The notes under the pieces: model-generated
Seen by the model: only the letters and a program-made list of their open reading frames with translations
The model's database searches: none
Told to the model about the DNA's origin: nothing
In this document: positions 16,922 to 25,707 of the stretch, in pieces
Position numbering within the stretch: the stretch's first letter is position 1
Layout: the number at the start of each line of letters is the position of its first letter
DNA from: a virus
IMG/VR virus record: IMGVR_UViG_3300035388_000009
Location: 1 to 37,628 of that record
Strand: one strand, 5' to 3'
DNA: 37,628 nucleotides
Position numbers and translations under genes: made by a program

Positions 16922-18361
16922 CTAATCACGGCTTACAAAAAGGCGCGCAAGGCGAAAGAAGTCCGAGTGCGACGGAGGAAGGCTGCAGCTGAAGTAAACA
17001 GGCGAACAAGTACGCCCAGCGGTCCAGCAGCCGCCGACGAAGACCACGCACACATCGTATCGAGGGTAGTAGTAGTATCCAGATAGATAAGTAGTTGACG
17101 AAGCACCTATGACATCAGTTAATCCCACTATCGGGTTGCCTCCATCTTGACCTAAGCTAGTTGCGTATCCATCACTGGTAGGCAAGATGAAGTCAAGAAC
17201 TTCATAATCTCCTGTTATTACCCCTGCCGCATAATTCCTTGGGTCATTAATGAGGTAAGGTGTATATGTATAGTTGCCTTCCGTTCCGCTTCTTTGTATG
17301 AGTATGTCACAAAGTCCGGAGTAGGCGTTGGCCCAGGGGTCTACCTTGCCTCTCCATTTGCAAGGGTACTTACCACTGGTATTGTCTCCAGGAGAGCCAG
17401 ATGATGCAACAACTATGTCCGTAGCTCCGTTTATCCATGCTCTCGATGACAGAAAATAACCTATCGAGATGTCTTTGGCATCACCCGAAAAAGATATTGC
17501 CTTGTTGCTTGCGTCGTAGTCATTAATGGCCGTGATTTGCACATTGTTTGCAATGTCGCTGCCGTTTTGAGTAGTCCCTATGACAATAGTCTGTCCGACA
17601 ACATATTTTCCTGCTATAGCGTTAGCTACTACGACTCTGTTGACCCCTGTTTCGGCCGCGGTAACTAAATCACTTGAGCCGTTATATGAAAGGCTGCTTG
17701 CTCCCATCATTACTGTCTGCAGGTCTTTTGTCGCAAATTCTACAAGCTGTAGTACGTATTCGCACATATGCACCACGAGTGTTTCAGTATGAGCATTGGA
17801 GTTATATGTCCTTGCTGCATCCACCCCAGTGTTTGCCGAGTAATTGCCCGGTATGGTTCCTGTCCTGGATGTAGCTTTACCATCCACCGTTGCCATCCAA
17901 TAAGATGGCAAGTAGACCTTGTCATAACCATTCTTGAACATAGGTGCGAGTTCTAGTTCGTCTAGGTCATATGCCGATACTATCGGTTCTTCGAAGCTCT
18001 TGTTCCAGTAGAACGGCGTGCACTCATAGAACACTTCTCCGTTGGATCCATCTCTCTTGAAGTCCGGGTCCCCATCATACGCAAGTACAGTAGGTTCTCC
18101 CGTTGTTGCATCAAACTCCACATTGCACTCGGATCTGTCGAATATGTTTATGTCATCGAAGTTGTTGACCACTGCTTCGCCATCCACTGCAACATTGGCT
18201 GAAAGTCCTACCGCATCATAGATTCTGGTACCAATAGGATTGGAGCCAGAGAATGTGACGCCGTACTTGTTTAATTTGCTTTCAAGAGCTGTAACTCTGC
18301 CTTCTACTCTGCCGAACCTTTTAGGCGATTTCATCGCTAATAATCTTGCTAGTCCATCCAA
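16922..18361 (-). CDS. DGR target: C-type-lectin-like tail tip/receptor-binding protein (479 aa)
   Basis: Predicted receptor-binding tail protein whose C-terminus is rewritten by the DGR. The start is TTG, directly after the upstream stop and 6 nt behind GGAGGTGG. The N-terminal region (1-35) is a short helix (VEGRVTALESKLNKYG) likely to trimerise or attach to the tail; the middle is beta-rich with YECTPFYWNKSF and YLPSYWMA. The C-terminal domain (about 330-479) ends in a CLec-type pattern, VCVVFVGGxWxxGRxC...RLARLF. VR covers residues 437-474. Comparison with TR marks 12 diversified residues: 445, 447, 448, 451, 458, 460, 461, 462, 465, 467, 468 and 469, mostly Asn in TR. CLec assignment is by pattern and by the known preference of DGRs for this fold. 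Confidence 0.9.
   Translation of the reverse strand: MDGLARLLAMKSPKRFGRVEGRVTALESKLNKYGVTFSGSNPIGTRIYDAVGLSANVAVDGEAVVNNFDDINIFDRSECNVEFDATTGEPTVLAYDGDPDFKRDGSNGEVFYECTPFYWNKSFEEPIVSAYDLDELELAPMFKNGYDKVYLPSYWMATVDGKATSRTGTIPGNYSANTGVDAARTYNSNAHTETLVVHMCEYVLQLVEFATKDLQTVMMGASSLSYNGSSDLVTAAETGVNRVVVANAIAGKYVVGQTIVIGTTQNGSDIANNVQITAINDYDASNKAISFSGDAKDISIGYFLSSRAWINGATDIVVASSGSPGDNTSGKYPCKWRGKVDPWANAYSGLCDILIQRSGTEGNYTYTPYLINDPRNYAAGVITGDYEVLDFILPTSDGYATSLGQDGGNPIVGLTDVIGASSTTYLSGYYYYPRYDVCVVFVGGCWTAGRTCSPVYFSCSLPPSHSDFFRLARLFVSRD
16941..17053 (-). repeat. DGR variable repeat (VR)
   Basis: The 113-bp recipient of TR-derived sequence inside the 3' end of the tail-protein gene. Codon changes relative to TR include AAC to TGC, AAT to GCT, AAT to TTT, CAT to CCT and ATC to TTC: 15 nucleotide and 12 amino-acid changes, all nonsynonymous, all from template A. 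The last 15 bp on the coding strand (3' side) are nearly identical in the two copies, as expected at the homing-initiation end. Confidence 0.95.
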
Positions 18362-18580
18362 TTAGACCACCTCCCACCAATGATTAGAAGTTACAGGGTT
18401 AACATCGTTTTCGTCGTAGATGTATGAATCTCCTGTATCTTTTTCATAGAATGTAGACCCACTGCCTATCCTATAACTCACTCCATCGCTTTCATTTGCC
18501 ACTGGCTTAACATCTACACTTAAACCAATGAACTCCTTTACGTCTCCAAGATCAGCCTTTCCTATTTGTGATACTGCCAT
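18362..18580 (-). CDS. small protein next to the tail-tip gene (72 aa)
   Basis: 72 residues, beginning MAVSQIGKADLGDV and ending NPVTSNHWWEVV, with an AGGAGC ribosome site. Predicted beta-rich, no membrane segment. Its stop codon abuts the TTG start of the DGR target gene, and the target's ribosome site lies within its last codons, so the two are probably co-translated. A tail-tip or fibre accessory role is likely from context; no family recognised. Confidence 0.6.
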   Translation of the reverse strand: MAVSQIGKADLGDVKEFIGLSVDVKPVANESDGVSYRIGSGSTFYEKDTGDSYIYDENDVNPVTSNHWWEVV

Positions 18581-18595
18581 TTTAAATCAGCTCCT

Positions 18596-18946
18596 TTACA
18601 TTTCTTCAATTTCATCCATATCAATAGCCTTGAACAACAATTCCGATGCCTTGCTAATCTCGTATACGGCAGCTTCAATCATTGCATCAAGTTCTTGTTC
18701 AGTTATAGTTATTCCTTTGGACTTTAAAATATCCAGTACATACTCCTTCTTCTTATCACCCATCTTGGATTCTTTAAATAATTGTTCTGCTGCTTTCACG
18801 GCAATTAGAACCCACTTTTCGGCATCTTGTATCTTTTGTTCGCTCACCTTTCCTTTAAGCCAAGGGACCAGGCAGTAAGTTAGCAATACCCCCAAGAGAG
18901 ATATCAACAAAGGTGTCATTTGTGTAAACAGTTCTGTGTAATCCAT
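18596..18946 (-). CDS. LLH-family phage holin (116 aa)
   Basis: One N-terminal transmembrane segment (about residues 11-30, LLISLLGVLLTYCLVPWL) is followed by a charged helical tail of about 85 residues (KVSEQKIQDAEKWVLIAVKAAEQLF). This layout and the A-E-x-W-V-x-x-A-V-x-A-A-E-Q pattern match the holin LLH family of Clostridia/Bacilli phages. It has a strong AGGAGG ribosome site and sits directly behind the amidase. Holins permeabilise the membrane to release endolysin; with another holin-like gene before the amidase, one of the two may instead act as antiholin or pinholin. Confidence 0.75.
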   Translation of the reverse strand: MDYTELFTQMTPLLISLLGVLLTYCLVPWLKGKVSEQKIQDAEKWVLIAVKAAEQLFKESKMGDKKKEYVLDILKSKGITITEQELDAMIEAAVYEISKASELLFKAIDMDEIEEM

Positions 18947-18957
18947 GATTTTTCCTC

Positions 18958-19740
18958 CTAAAATTCTTTTTTAATCATTCGCTTCATGATGATTGTGTTC
19001 AGCCATGCAAGTTCATGAGATGACAAGGTTTTGTTTTCTGCCTTTTTCTGCCAGGAATCATCTTTCAAGACACCTTCTTTCTTCATATCAGCAAAGGCAA
19101 CTTCCAACATTTCCCATTGCCATTCGTGTTCTAATACTAAGTTTTCCAAGATTTCGCACCTCCCATAAACCAATGCTTTGAATTTAACCCACTCTTCCGG
19201 ATTGTAAATAAACCACCTGTGACAATCCTTCCATCCTACGACTTCTTGATGCAGCCACAATGGTCTAGGTGTTCCAACCAGGTTGAATTTCTTCATTAAA
19301 AAAAAACACCTTTCTACAAGTGTGTTGTATGTTTCTGCTGTCATTTCACCGTCATATCCTATGTGAGTGCATTCAATGCCGTATGTGCAGTCATTGGGGT
19401 AATCACTTAGATACTTAAGGGCATCGTCTGTATAAGGTTCCGGACTTCCTACATTATAAGAAAGTTCATCATCTGGAAGGCATTTGATTACATTACCGTC
19501 AAGGCCTATAATTTCATGTGCTGATCCGTAACCTGTCTTTCCGTACTTCCTGTTCTCGAAAAAGTTTCTATTTGCCAGAGCTGTGCTGTTTCTATTGGCA
19601 ACCCAATGAACAACAATACCTTTTATCGGCTGCTTGACAACGTGTTTCTCGCCATTCTCGCCTATCCAAACTTCTTTACCAGGTCTTGAATACTGATTGA
19701 ATGTTAATAACTTTTCTATTACCTTATACGAGTTTGTCAT
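18958..19740 (-). CDS. N-acetylmuramoyl-L-alanine amidase endolysin (260 aa)
   Basis: Cleaves the bond between N-acetylmuramic acid and L-alanine in peptidoglycan at the end of infection. Residues about 38-190 form an Amidase_2 domain: IVVHWVAN (His45), GYGSAHEIIG, IECTHIG and LWLHQEVVGWKDCH (His164, Cys173). His45, His164 and Cys173 correspond to the zinc ligands of T7 lysozyme. The C-terminal 60 residues are helical and probably bind the cell wall, but match nothing I know. No signal peptide, so export depends on the holins. The start overlaps the upstream holin gene by 17 nt. Confidence 0.85.
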   Translation of the reverse strand: MTNSYKVIEKLLTFNQYSRPGKEVWIGENGEKHVVKQPIKGIVVHWVANRNSTALANRNFFENRKYGKTGYGSAHEIIGLDGNVIKCLPDDELSYNVGSPEPYTDDALKYLSDYPNDCTYGIECTHIGYDGEMTAETYNTLVERCFFLMKKFNLVGTPRPLWLHQEVVGWKDCHRWFIYNPEEWVKFKALVYGRCEILENLVLEHEWQWEMLEVAFADMKKEGVLKDDSWQKKAENKTLSSHELAWLNTIIMKRMIKKEF

Positions 19741-20287
19741 AATCCTTCACTCTTTCTCTTTTGACATCAATATCATTATGTATTGTTGTTGTGCCTTGTG
19801 TAGTCGCTGCAGCCACCGTCGAATTAGCATCTAATATCTGGCCTTCTTTCTTCCTAGACCACATGAGAAGCCACCCAAGGTCCGCTCCTGATTCATTCAG
19901 GTTTTCAACTATGGACTGAACTTCTCGCAAAAAAACAACAGTATATATAACCGTTGCTAAAAAAATACTTACCTGTTTGAAAAATGTCACCTGATACGAT
20001 AGCCCTGCAACCAGGAATATTATCGCATAGGAGTATATCTTGATGCTCGTCCCCTTCCACAATGCGTTGGAAGAAATCTTCTTGCTTTTTACCGCAGCCC
20101 TGTAACCATCGTTCTGATTAGCTATGGCCACATACTTTGTGAATATATCCAGTAAAATCATTATTCCTACTGCAATAGCTGCAGTTTCAAAGCACTTCTC
20201 CGGGAACATCCAGTAATGCATGAGTCCCAGTATCGTGCCTATCAACGGCTTGTGATCTGTTGTTAGTTTTATGAAGTAGTCTGGCAT
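19724..20287 (-). CDS. phage holin, Cph1/TcdE-like family (187 aa)
   Basis: 187 residues from the ATG behind AAAGGAGGAAAT; the longer frame to 20314 has no such site. Hydrophobic segments lie at about 20-50 (GTILGLMHYWMF, IAVGIMILLDIFTKY) and 80-130 (YSYAIIFLVAGLSYQV, IFLATVIYTVVFL), followed by REVQSIVENLNESGADLGWL and a polar C-terminal tail. The LDIFTKY and WKGTSIKIYSYA stretches fit the Phage_holin_4_1 (Cph1/TcdE) family. It forms the first gene of the lysis cassette holin, amidase, second holin. Confidence 0.8.
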   Translation of the reverse strand: MPDYFIKLTTDHKPLIGTILGLMHYWMFPEKCFETAAIAVGIMILLDIFTKYVAIANQNDGYRAAVKSKKISSNALWKGTSIKIYSYAIIFLVAGLSYQVTFFKQVSIFLATVIYTVVFLREVQSIVENLNESGADLGWLLMWSRKKEGQILDANSTVAAATTQGTTTIHNDIDVKRERVKDYDKLV

Positions 20288-20297
20288 ATTTCCTCCT

Positions 20298-21692
20298 TTA
20301 CCACGTAATATCATAAATAACTTTTAGCACTTGGTCTGTTGCTTTTGTTACTGTTGAGGGTAGGTTGTTTATGGTGGCAAGTGGATTAGGTAACATGTGC
20401 GTTATAAAACCACTACCCACATCATCACCGTACGCCGTCACCTTGGCAGAAATAACTAAAGGCTCATCTACCAACAAGCTTGATCCCCACGCCATATACC
20501 TGTCGTTACTGCCGTAATCATAAGAATGTACACTGTAACGGCCCTCACCCCAGACATCACCAGTGAGATAATTTATATAGGCCATCTGCTTGTCTGTAGT
20601 ATTATAGCTGCTTGTATTCGTAACCGCCAGTATGGTGTTTGAGTATTTTGTTGAAAGCCCCATACCTCGCATGTTAAGACTGAATGGGCTTGCAGTAACA
20701 ACCTCGTTCAAGGTGGAAATGTTAAGTGAGTTTATTGTAGTGTCGTTAATCCACACTAGATAACTTCCGTCAAACTTGAACCTTGCCGGCGAATTAGTGT
20801 ATGCGAAATCATAAGTCAATTCATCTACATACAGTCCAGTCGACAAGCTGTACCTGTGAAGCTTGAATCCAACACCCGAGAGATAATAAAGAACGTAAAA
20901 ATAATCATTATCAATAGCAGGATACGAACACCTGTTGTAACTGGTTTCTACAGTTTCTATAAGTACAGTCGGCGTCGCTTCCAGTGTAAACTCTATTGCA
21001 AAATCATCAGCATAACTTCTCGGATCAGTCGTTTTTGAACCAAATGCATACAAGGGAATATTTGAATGATAATGCAGCTTGGCTGAATTAAATGGAATTA
21101 TGAAAAAGTTGCCATATTGAAAATTGTTATACGAGTCTTCGTCCCAAAAATAAAGAGCATAGTCATCTGTTATATCCGCAAGGTAATATCCATCTCCATA
21201 GCTACTCGCCCAACCACTTATAGCTTTCTGATAGTCACACCCCGAACCAACGCTACCCAAATCGTGGATATCGTAACTACCGCCCTCTGCGCTTGTCAAA
21301 GAAATCGCATTTATGTCTCCTATGGCTATCCCAGTACCAAAATCCCATACTTTCCTATAGCCATTCTCAATATCTCCACTCTCAAGGTTGTTTAGCGAAC
21401 CTCTTTTGACATCGTCGCCTGAATATACATCATAGGCATAGCCTATTGCCACATCACCATCCCTTGGATAGTAACAATCGCTAGTAGGCATAGCATCATC
21501 AAACAATATAACCCCCTGCATAATGTCGCTGTACTTAAGGTCCCTTCCCTGTCCTATGTTGCAACAATGATACTTCTGTATCTTGGAATAGTATTGATCC
21601 ATTATGTCCGTGATGTAGTTTTCGCTTTTTATTTCCTTCTCTAATTTTCCCGTCTTGCCGTTAAACAATTGTATCGTAGTCGTTCCCTTCAT
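20298..21692 (-). CDS. virion tail/appendage protein (464 aa)
   Basis: 464 residues, strong AAGGAGGA site. It opens with MKGTTTIQLFNGKTGKLEKE and continues as a Tyr/Asp/Ser-rich beta-strand protein with repeating short-strand stretches (NDRYMAWGSSLLVDEPL, IDNDYFYVLYYLSGV), suggestive of a beta-propeller or beta-helix. It lies between other tail proteins and the lysis cassette, fitting a tail fibre, tailspike or hub protein. No catalytic motif seen. Family not recognised; role inferred from place and composition. Confidence 0.55.
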   Translation of the reverse strand: MKGTTTIQLFNGKTGKLEKEIKSENYITDIMDQYYSKIQKYHCCNIGQGRDLKYSDIMQGVILFDDAMPTSDCYYPRDGDVAIGYAYDVYSGDDVKRGSLNNLESGDIENGYRKVWDFGTGIAIGDINAISLTSAEGGSYDIHDLGSVGSGCDYQKAISGWASSYGDGYYLADITDDYALYFWDEDSYNNFQYGNFFIIPFNSAKLHYHSNIPLYAFGSKTTDPRSYADDFAIEFTLEATPTVLIETVETSYNRCSYPAIDNDYFYVLYYLSGVGFKLHRYSLSTGLYVDELTYDFAYTNSPARFKFDGSYLVWINDTTINSLNISTLNEVVTASPFSLNMRGMGLSTKYSNTILAVTNTSSYNTTDKQMAYINYLTGDVWGEGRYSVHSYDYGSNDRYMAWGSSLLVDEPLVISAKVTAYGDDVGSGFITHMLPNPLATINNLPSTVTKATDQVLKVIYDITW

Positions 21693-21702
21693 AGCATCCT
21701 CC

Positions 21703-22299
21703 TTATTCTAGTAACGTCTGAACTGTACCTTCCGAAAGGTTGTTGGTTAGATTGTAAGTAACTTTAGTCAAAGTCTGTCCTGATATATCCTCACTCAAAC
21801 CCGATTCCAAAGGTGTTTTCAAGAAACTGCTAATACTTTCAGACAGTACGTTTGTCAATGATATGTCCGCCTGTATGGTCAACATATCATCAATAGTCTC
21901 CTGTAAATATATAACAACAGGTACACCGTCAGGCTCATAAGGTACCGTAAAGTTCGGAACGTTATCTATGCTTCCGAGTAACTTGTTGTAGGCAATCAGT
22001 ATGGTTCCGTTACAGGAGAAATAATCCTCAAGCAGAAACTTGATTGTCGTTCCATCAACCCTCTCCCATCCCAGTATGTCAAGGCCCGACTGTTCGTCCG
22101 CAAAGGTCTTGATGAAATACAAGGCGTTTATGTAATCGTTTAAATTTATATCAGGTATTGCCCTTCCAAAATTTATAGTCACAGAAGCCGTATCGTCATT
22201 AGAAACCGACTCGGGCTGCCACGAATAATACTTTCCATAAGGCAGGCCCTTCATTGATAGCCCCATTATTAAACCATTATTATAATCTTGTGCTGACAT
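21703..22299 (-). CDS. predicted tail protein (198 aa)
   Basis: 198 residues with a GGCGGTGA ribosome site. The first 110 residues are mixed alpha/beta (MSAQDYNNGLIMGLSMKGLP at the start); the last 60 contain repeated units of the form LSE/LSESI separated by about 12 residues (TNVLSESISS, SGLSEDISG, NNLSEGTVQ), a small beta- or coil-like repeat. It is a member of the tail gene series. No family recognised. Confidence 0.5.
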   Translation of the reverse strand: MSAQDYNNGLIMGLSMKGLPYGKYYSWQPESVSNDDTASVTINFGRAIPDINLNDYINALYFIKTFADEQSGLDILGWERVDGTTIKFLLEDYFSCNGTILIAYNKLLGSIDNVPNFTVPYEPDGVPVVIYLQETIDDMLTIQADISLTNVLSESISSFLKTPLESGLSEDISGQTLTKVTYNLTNNLSEGTVQTLLE

Positions 22300-22310
22300 T
22301 CAATCACCGC

Positions 22311-23153
22311 CTATGGCATATTGCCTGATATCTTGGAAACTGTTATTTCATCCAGTGTTTCCTTATCTGTAATTTTTGAAATATAGCCGTTCCCATCGTA
22401 TGCAACATCATAGGACCTGGATGATTCTCCCTTCCATTTTGCAATGAAACCATCATCGTATATCTTAAGGTCCTCAAGGTTGATCCCATTAGCAAATGGA
22501 AGAAAAGATATTCCGTCATCAGTCATGGATATTTGAACAAGTTCTCCGGTATTCTGTTTGTGATACTTCAAATACAATCCATCAGTGTCTTTATGAATAA
22601 ACACCTTTCCGCTCTCGGCAAGAACACCATCACCTTCTCCAAGTTGTATCATTGGCGTGTTGTAAGTTCCATCATTAATGAAAGCAAACTGCATCTTAAC
22701 ATCTTTGTCATACTGATAAACCATGACAGGATAAGAAGTAGCTTCCGTTGAAAAGGCAATCTTTGTATCATCTGTCCAATAAAGAAGTTCATCTAAATAG
22801 TTCGTATACTGTACCTGTGGTTCCGCATCAAGTCTTGTAGCTTCGATGAACTTAATGTATTGATCCTCAATTTCTATGTAGTACAAAACTGCTGCACCAT
22901 CAATAACATCAGCCGTTCTCAGCTTATTAACCCTTAAGTCTGCAATATCACCATAGTTCGCATATAGATTGTTGGTAATAACAGTATTTGATACTACTGC
23001 ATTGGCTAGAATGTAATCCTTAAGTCCTAGCATGTTCTCAGGTGGAAAATTCACTATAGAATCATACATCACTTGATTGGCAATCTTTATACTATATACA
23101 GGAATAATCCTCTTTTTATTGTAGGCATCTTGCACATAAATCTTTTTAGGCAT
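22311..23153 (-). CDS. predicted tail/appendage protein (280 aa)
   Basis: 280 residues, GGGCGGTGA ribosome site. The N-terminus (MPKKIYVQDAYNKKRIIPVY) and a following stretch of regularly spaced hydrophobics (LANAVVSNTVITNNLYANYG, DIADLRVNKL) look like a triple-stranded fibre shaft leading into a beta-rich head. It sits directly downstream of the nozzle-like protein, so it may be a fibre or adhesin attached to the tail. Function inferred, family not recognised. Confidence 0.5.
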   Translation of the reverse strand: MPKKIYVQDAYNKKRIIPVYSIKIANQVMYDSIVNFPPENMLGLKDYILANAVVSNTVITNNLYANYGDIADLRVNKLRTADVIDGAAVLYYIEIEDQYIKFIEATRLDAEPQVQYTNYLDELLYWTDDTKIAFSTEATSYPVMVYQYDKDVKMQFAFINDGTYNTPMIQLGEGDGVLAESGKVFIHKDTDGLYLKYHKQNTGELVQISMTDDGISFLPFANGINLEDLKIYDDGFIAKWKGESSRSYDVAYDGNGYISKITDKETLDEITVSKISGNMP

Positions 23154-23167
23154 ACTATTTCACCGCC

Positions 23168-25156
23168 CTATACAAGCAAGTCACTGACCGAAACTGAGTT
23201 CGGAGTCTTTGCCCTCGTTTTTTCATAGTTCATTCCAAGTCCTGCAATGGAAACCTTGTCGTCAACCGTGCTGTTGTAAAGCCTAATCTTGAAATAATCT
23301 GATACCATGGTCACGTTGATAATTCTTTCTATGTTCATATTGTCAGTTGCAACCAGGCCCTTTGATAAATCAATATCGGTTATGGTTTTCTTACTATCTC
23401 CTGCAATGATATCTAAATTGATACTTGAAACTGCATGATCTTGTTTGTTTGCAATTATTTTCAAGAACCTCATAAGCTTATCGATAAGAGGTGTACCCAT
23501 ATCAACATACCTCAGTTGAACATCAAAGTTTATAGCAGTAGAATTACCTGTTAAAATGTCTATATCGTGATATCCTTGATAAGCCTTAAGCACATACTTG
23601 TCAGATATGAAGTATAATTCTCCATCCTTGGATTTAAGCCACTTGTCAACTCTCCAACCACTAATAACAGTAAAGCCGTCATTATCAAGGCTATATTCCA
23701 GGACCTTGTTGTTTATTCCGCTCTCTAAATCGCTGTATGCTAAAAGGTACTTGTTGTTGTGAAATATACCTTCAACATCTGTAGCATTCTTAATAGAAGC
23801 TATGGTTTTCATAACCTTATCTTTTGCAGTGTTCTTTATAACACTCTTGGTGCTTACCATCGTTGTATCTTCGCCTATAATACTTGCACTTACTTTGAAT
23901 AATCCATCATCTGATAAATACATGAATGAATACGGCGTTAGAGCAACACAATCATTGTTTACGGCTTCATTAGGAAGTGATATAGCTTTCCATTCCGCAT
24001 CTTCTCCAACTTCGATACCTCTCCACTTATACCATTGAGTCTTGAAACTCAAAAGAACTGCATCGTGAATATTTATCATAGCCAAAATGCTTCCTTCTCC
24101 CTGGATAGGAACCAGTCTGTTGATAGATGAAAAGTATGTAGGATTTCCAATATCGCTATAATACAATCTATCTGGATCATCTGGATTACCTGCTGCAAAC
24201 ACCCTCATTGATGTAGGATGAACAAGAAACATTGTGCATTTGTTAATAGGTGTCAAATCATTGTCATCGGGCTGTCCGTTTGTCTCAGTGACCATGTAAC
24301 TGTAAACACAAGTATCTTTAGGATCAAAATAACCATTACTCTTAAGCTCTGCAACATCGGCCGTGAAAATAACCGTATTTCCATCTCTGGTAACTGTCCA
24401 CCCCGAGAAGCTTGTTGCAATGATTTTATCCACAATTGTATCCACATCATCCCCTGCAACAACATCAACCGTAAATTCAATGTCATCAAGGAATATGCTT
24501 AATGTTCCAGATTCTTCACAGCCGTCAAATATTTCAAGAGTTGATACTTCATGTACCTTACCGTTATAGTCCTCTACATTCCTTACAACACTTGAATTCT
24601 TTCCTGCAACTTCTGTTACATCTTCCCAATAGAGGATGTCTGAGTAATCCTCTGTTCCAAGAACTTTCCCTGTAAAAGTACCTTTTGCTTGATAGAAATG
24701 GTCCTCTATTCCACCACCAGTAGAACCAAGGTTTAGAACAATTTCTTCGTCGGAAATATCCACGGTACCCGATTCAGAAGTGTAATCATAATCTCCCCAA
24801 ACCATATACTTTACTCCATCAGTAAAATACAAACGGTTATTAAAGTAAAACTCATATATCCTGGAAGCATTAAGTCCGGTCTTTCTTTCTACAAGAGATC
24901 CACCATCAAGCTTGTACAATATATTGTTTGACACAACATACTTGATTAATTCACCACCTGCCATAAACTCACCAGTATGAGTTAGAGCATTTGTAAATGG
25001 TCCGGCATGTATAGAATTGCCTTTTCTTGTTTGAAATCCTTTAACAACGGAAATAATGTCTACATTCTCCGCTTTCAATAGTTCATTGTTGCCTATGTTT
25101 AGCGGTGATAAAGTATCGTTGTACCCACCTTTGAAGTTGTTATACAAAATATCCAT
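23168..25156 (-). CDS. tail nozzle/stabilisation-like protein (662 aa)
   Basis: 662 residues, AGGGTGATG ribosome site. It opens MDILYNNFKGGYNDTLSPLNIGNNELLKAENVD, a pattern typical of podoviral tail-tube/nozzle proteins (P22 gp10 and T7 gp12 type): GGYN...SP at the N-terminus, then NV/QTRKG, followed by repeated beta-propeller-like blades (IYEFYFNNRLYFTDG, RLYYSDIGNPTYFSS, SILAMINIHDAVLLSFKTQWYKWRG). Placed right after the adaptor-like gene, as expected for a protein that extends the portal channel. Family assignment is by pattern and order. Confidence 0.65.
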   Translation of the reverse strand: MDILYNNFKGGYNDTLSPLNIGNNELLKAENVDIISVVKGFQTRKGNSIHAGPFTNALTHTGEFMAGGELIKYVVSNNILYKLDGGSLVERKTGLNASRIYEFYFNNRLYFTDGVKYMVWGDYDYTSESGTVDISDEEIVLNLGSTGGGIEDHFYQAKGTFTGKVLGTEDYSDILYWEDVTEVAGKNSSVVRNVEDYNGKVHEVSTLEIFDGCEESGTLSIFLDDIEFTVDVVAGDDVDTIVDKIIATSFSGWTVTRDGNTVIFTADVAELKSNGYFDPKDTCVYSYMVTETNGQPDDNDLTPINKCTMFLVHPTSMRVFAAGNPDDPDRLYYSDIGNPTYFSSINRLVPIQGEGSILAMINIHDAVLLSFKTQWYKWRGIEVGEDAEWKAISLPNEAVNNDCVALTPYSFMYLSDDGLFKVSASIIGEDTTMVSTKSVIKNTAKDKVMKTIASIKNATDVEGIFHNNKYLLAYSDLESGINNKVLEYSLDNDGFTVISGWRVDKWLKSKDGELYFISDKYVLKAYQGYHDIDILTGNSTAINFDVQLRYVDMGTPLIDKLMRFLKIIANKQDHAVSSINLDIIAGDSKKTITDIDLSKGLVATDNMNIERIINVTMVSDYFKIRLYNSTVDDKVSIAGLGMNYEKTRAKTPNSVSVSDLLV

Positions 25157-25167
25157 ATCATCACCCT

Positions 25168-25707
25168 CTAATCATTAAATGCAGCCTTAATATGTCTAGG
25201 CTTCCTTGTTGTTATCATTGCTGCAGCCGATTTTACATCACTGTAATACATCTTGTAAAAAGCACCTGTGTCTGAATGGCTAGAACCATAAAGTCTCAAA
25301 GCTTCCTTATAAGATACAAAGGCTGCTATTGCTCTGTGGAACTGTCTTGGTATGTCAGGTGTGCTTGTTTCCACGGTCAACGCATCCGGGTACTTCCTGT
25401 ACTTAACAGTAAAGGTATCCTTATAATCCATCTTGATAGTATCGTTCTCAACTGCATAACTCTTACTGTTAATCCATCCACCAGAGCTGTTATAAACTCC
25501 AACAACTTTAACCATATCGGCATCAAGCTCATAGTAATCATCATAATCAGTGACCGCTATTGACTTTGTGGCAATCTTGCCTGCCTTTTCTTTATAGGAC
25601 TCAACAATCTTTTCAACTGCTTCATTTAAATATTTAAGTGAAACCGCACTATTTATAGTGACTCCAAGGTTAAGTTGTGCTGCTTCCCTTATTTCCGCTC
25701 CTGTCAT
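25168..25707 (-). CDS. head-to-tail adaptor-like protein (179 aa)
   Basis: 179 residues. The start (MTGAEIREAAQLNLGVTIN) follows GGTGAAAGATA and overlaps the upstream gene by 38 nt. Helical N-terminus (AVSLKYLNEAVEKIVESYKEKAG), a central beta part and a helical C-terminus (RQFHRAIAAFVSYKEALRLYG) match the arrangement of P22 gp4/HK97 gp6-type adaptors that ring the portal. Adaptors normally lie between capsid and nozzle genes, as here. Assignment by structure-like pattern and position. Confidence 0.6.
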   Translation of the reverse strand: MTGAEIREAAQLNLGVTINSAVSLKYLNEAVEKIVESYKEKAGKIATKSIAVTDYDDYYELDADMVKVVGVYNSSGGWINSKSYAVENDTIKMDYKDTFTVKYRKYPDALTVETSTPDIPRQFHRAIAAFVSYKEALRLYGSSHSDTGAFYKMYYSDVKSAAAMITTRKPRHIKAAFND

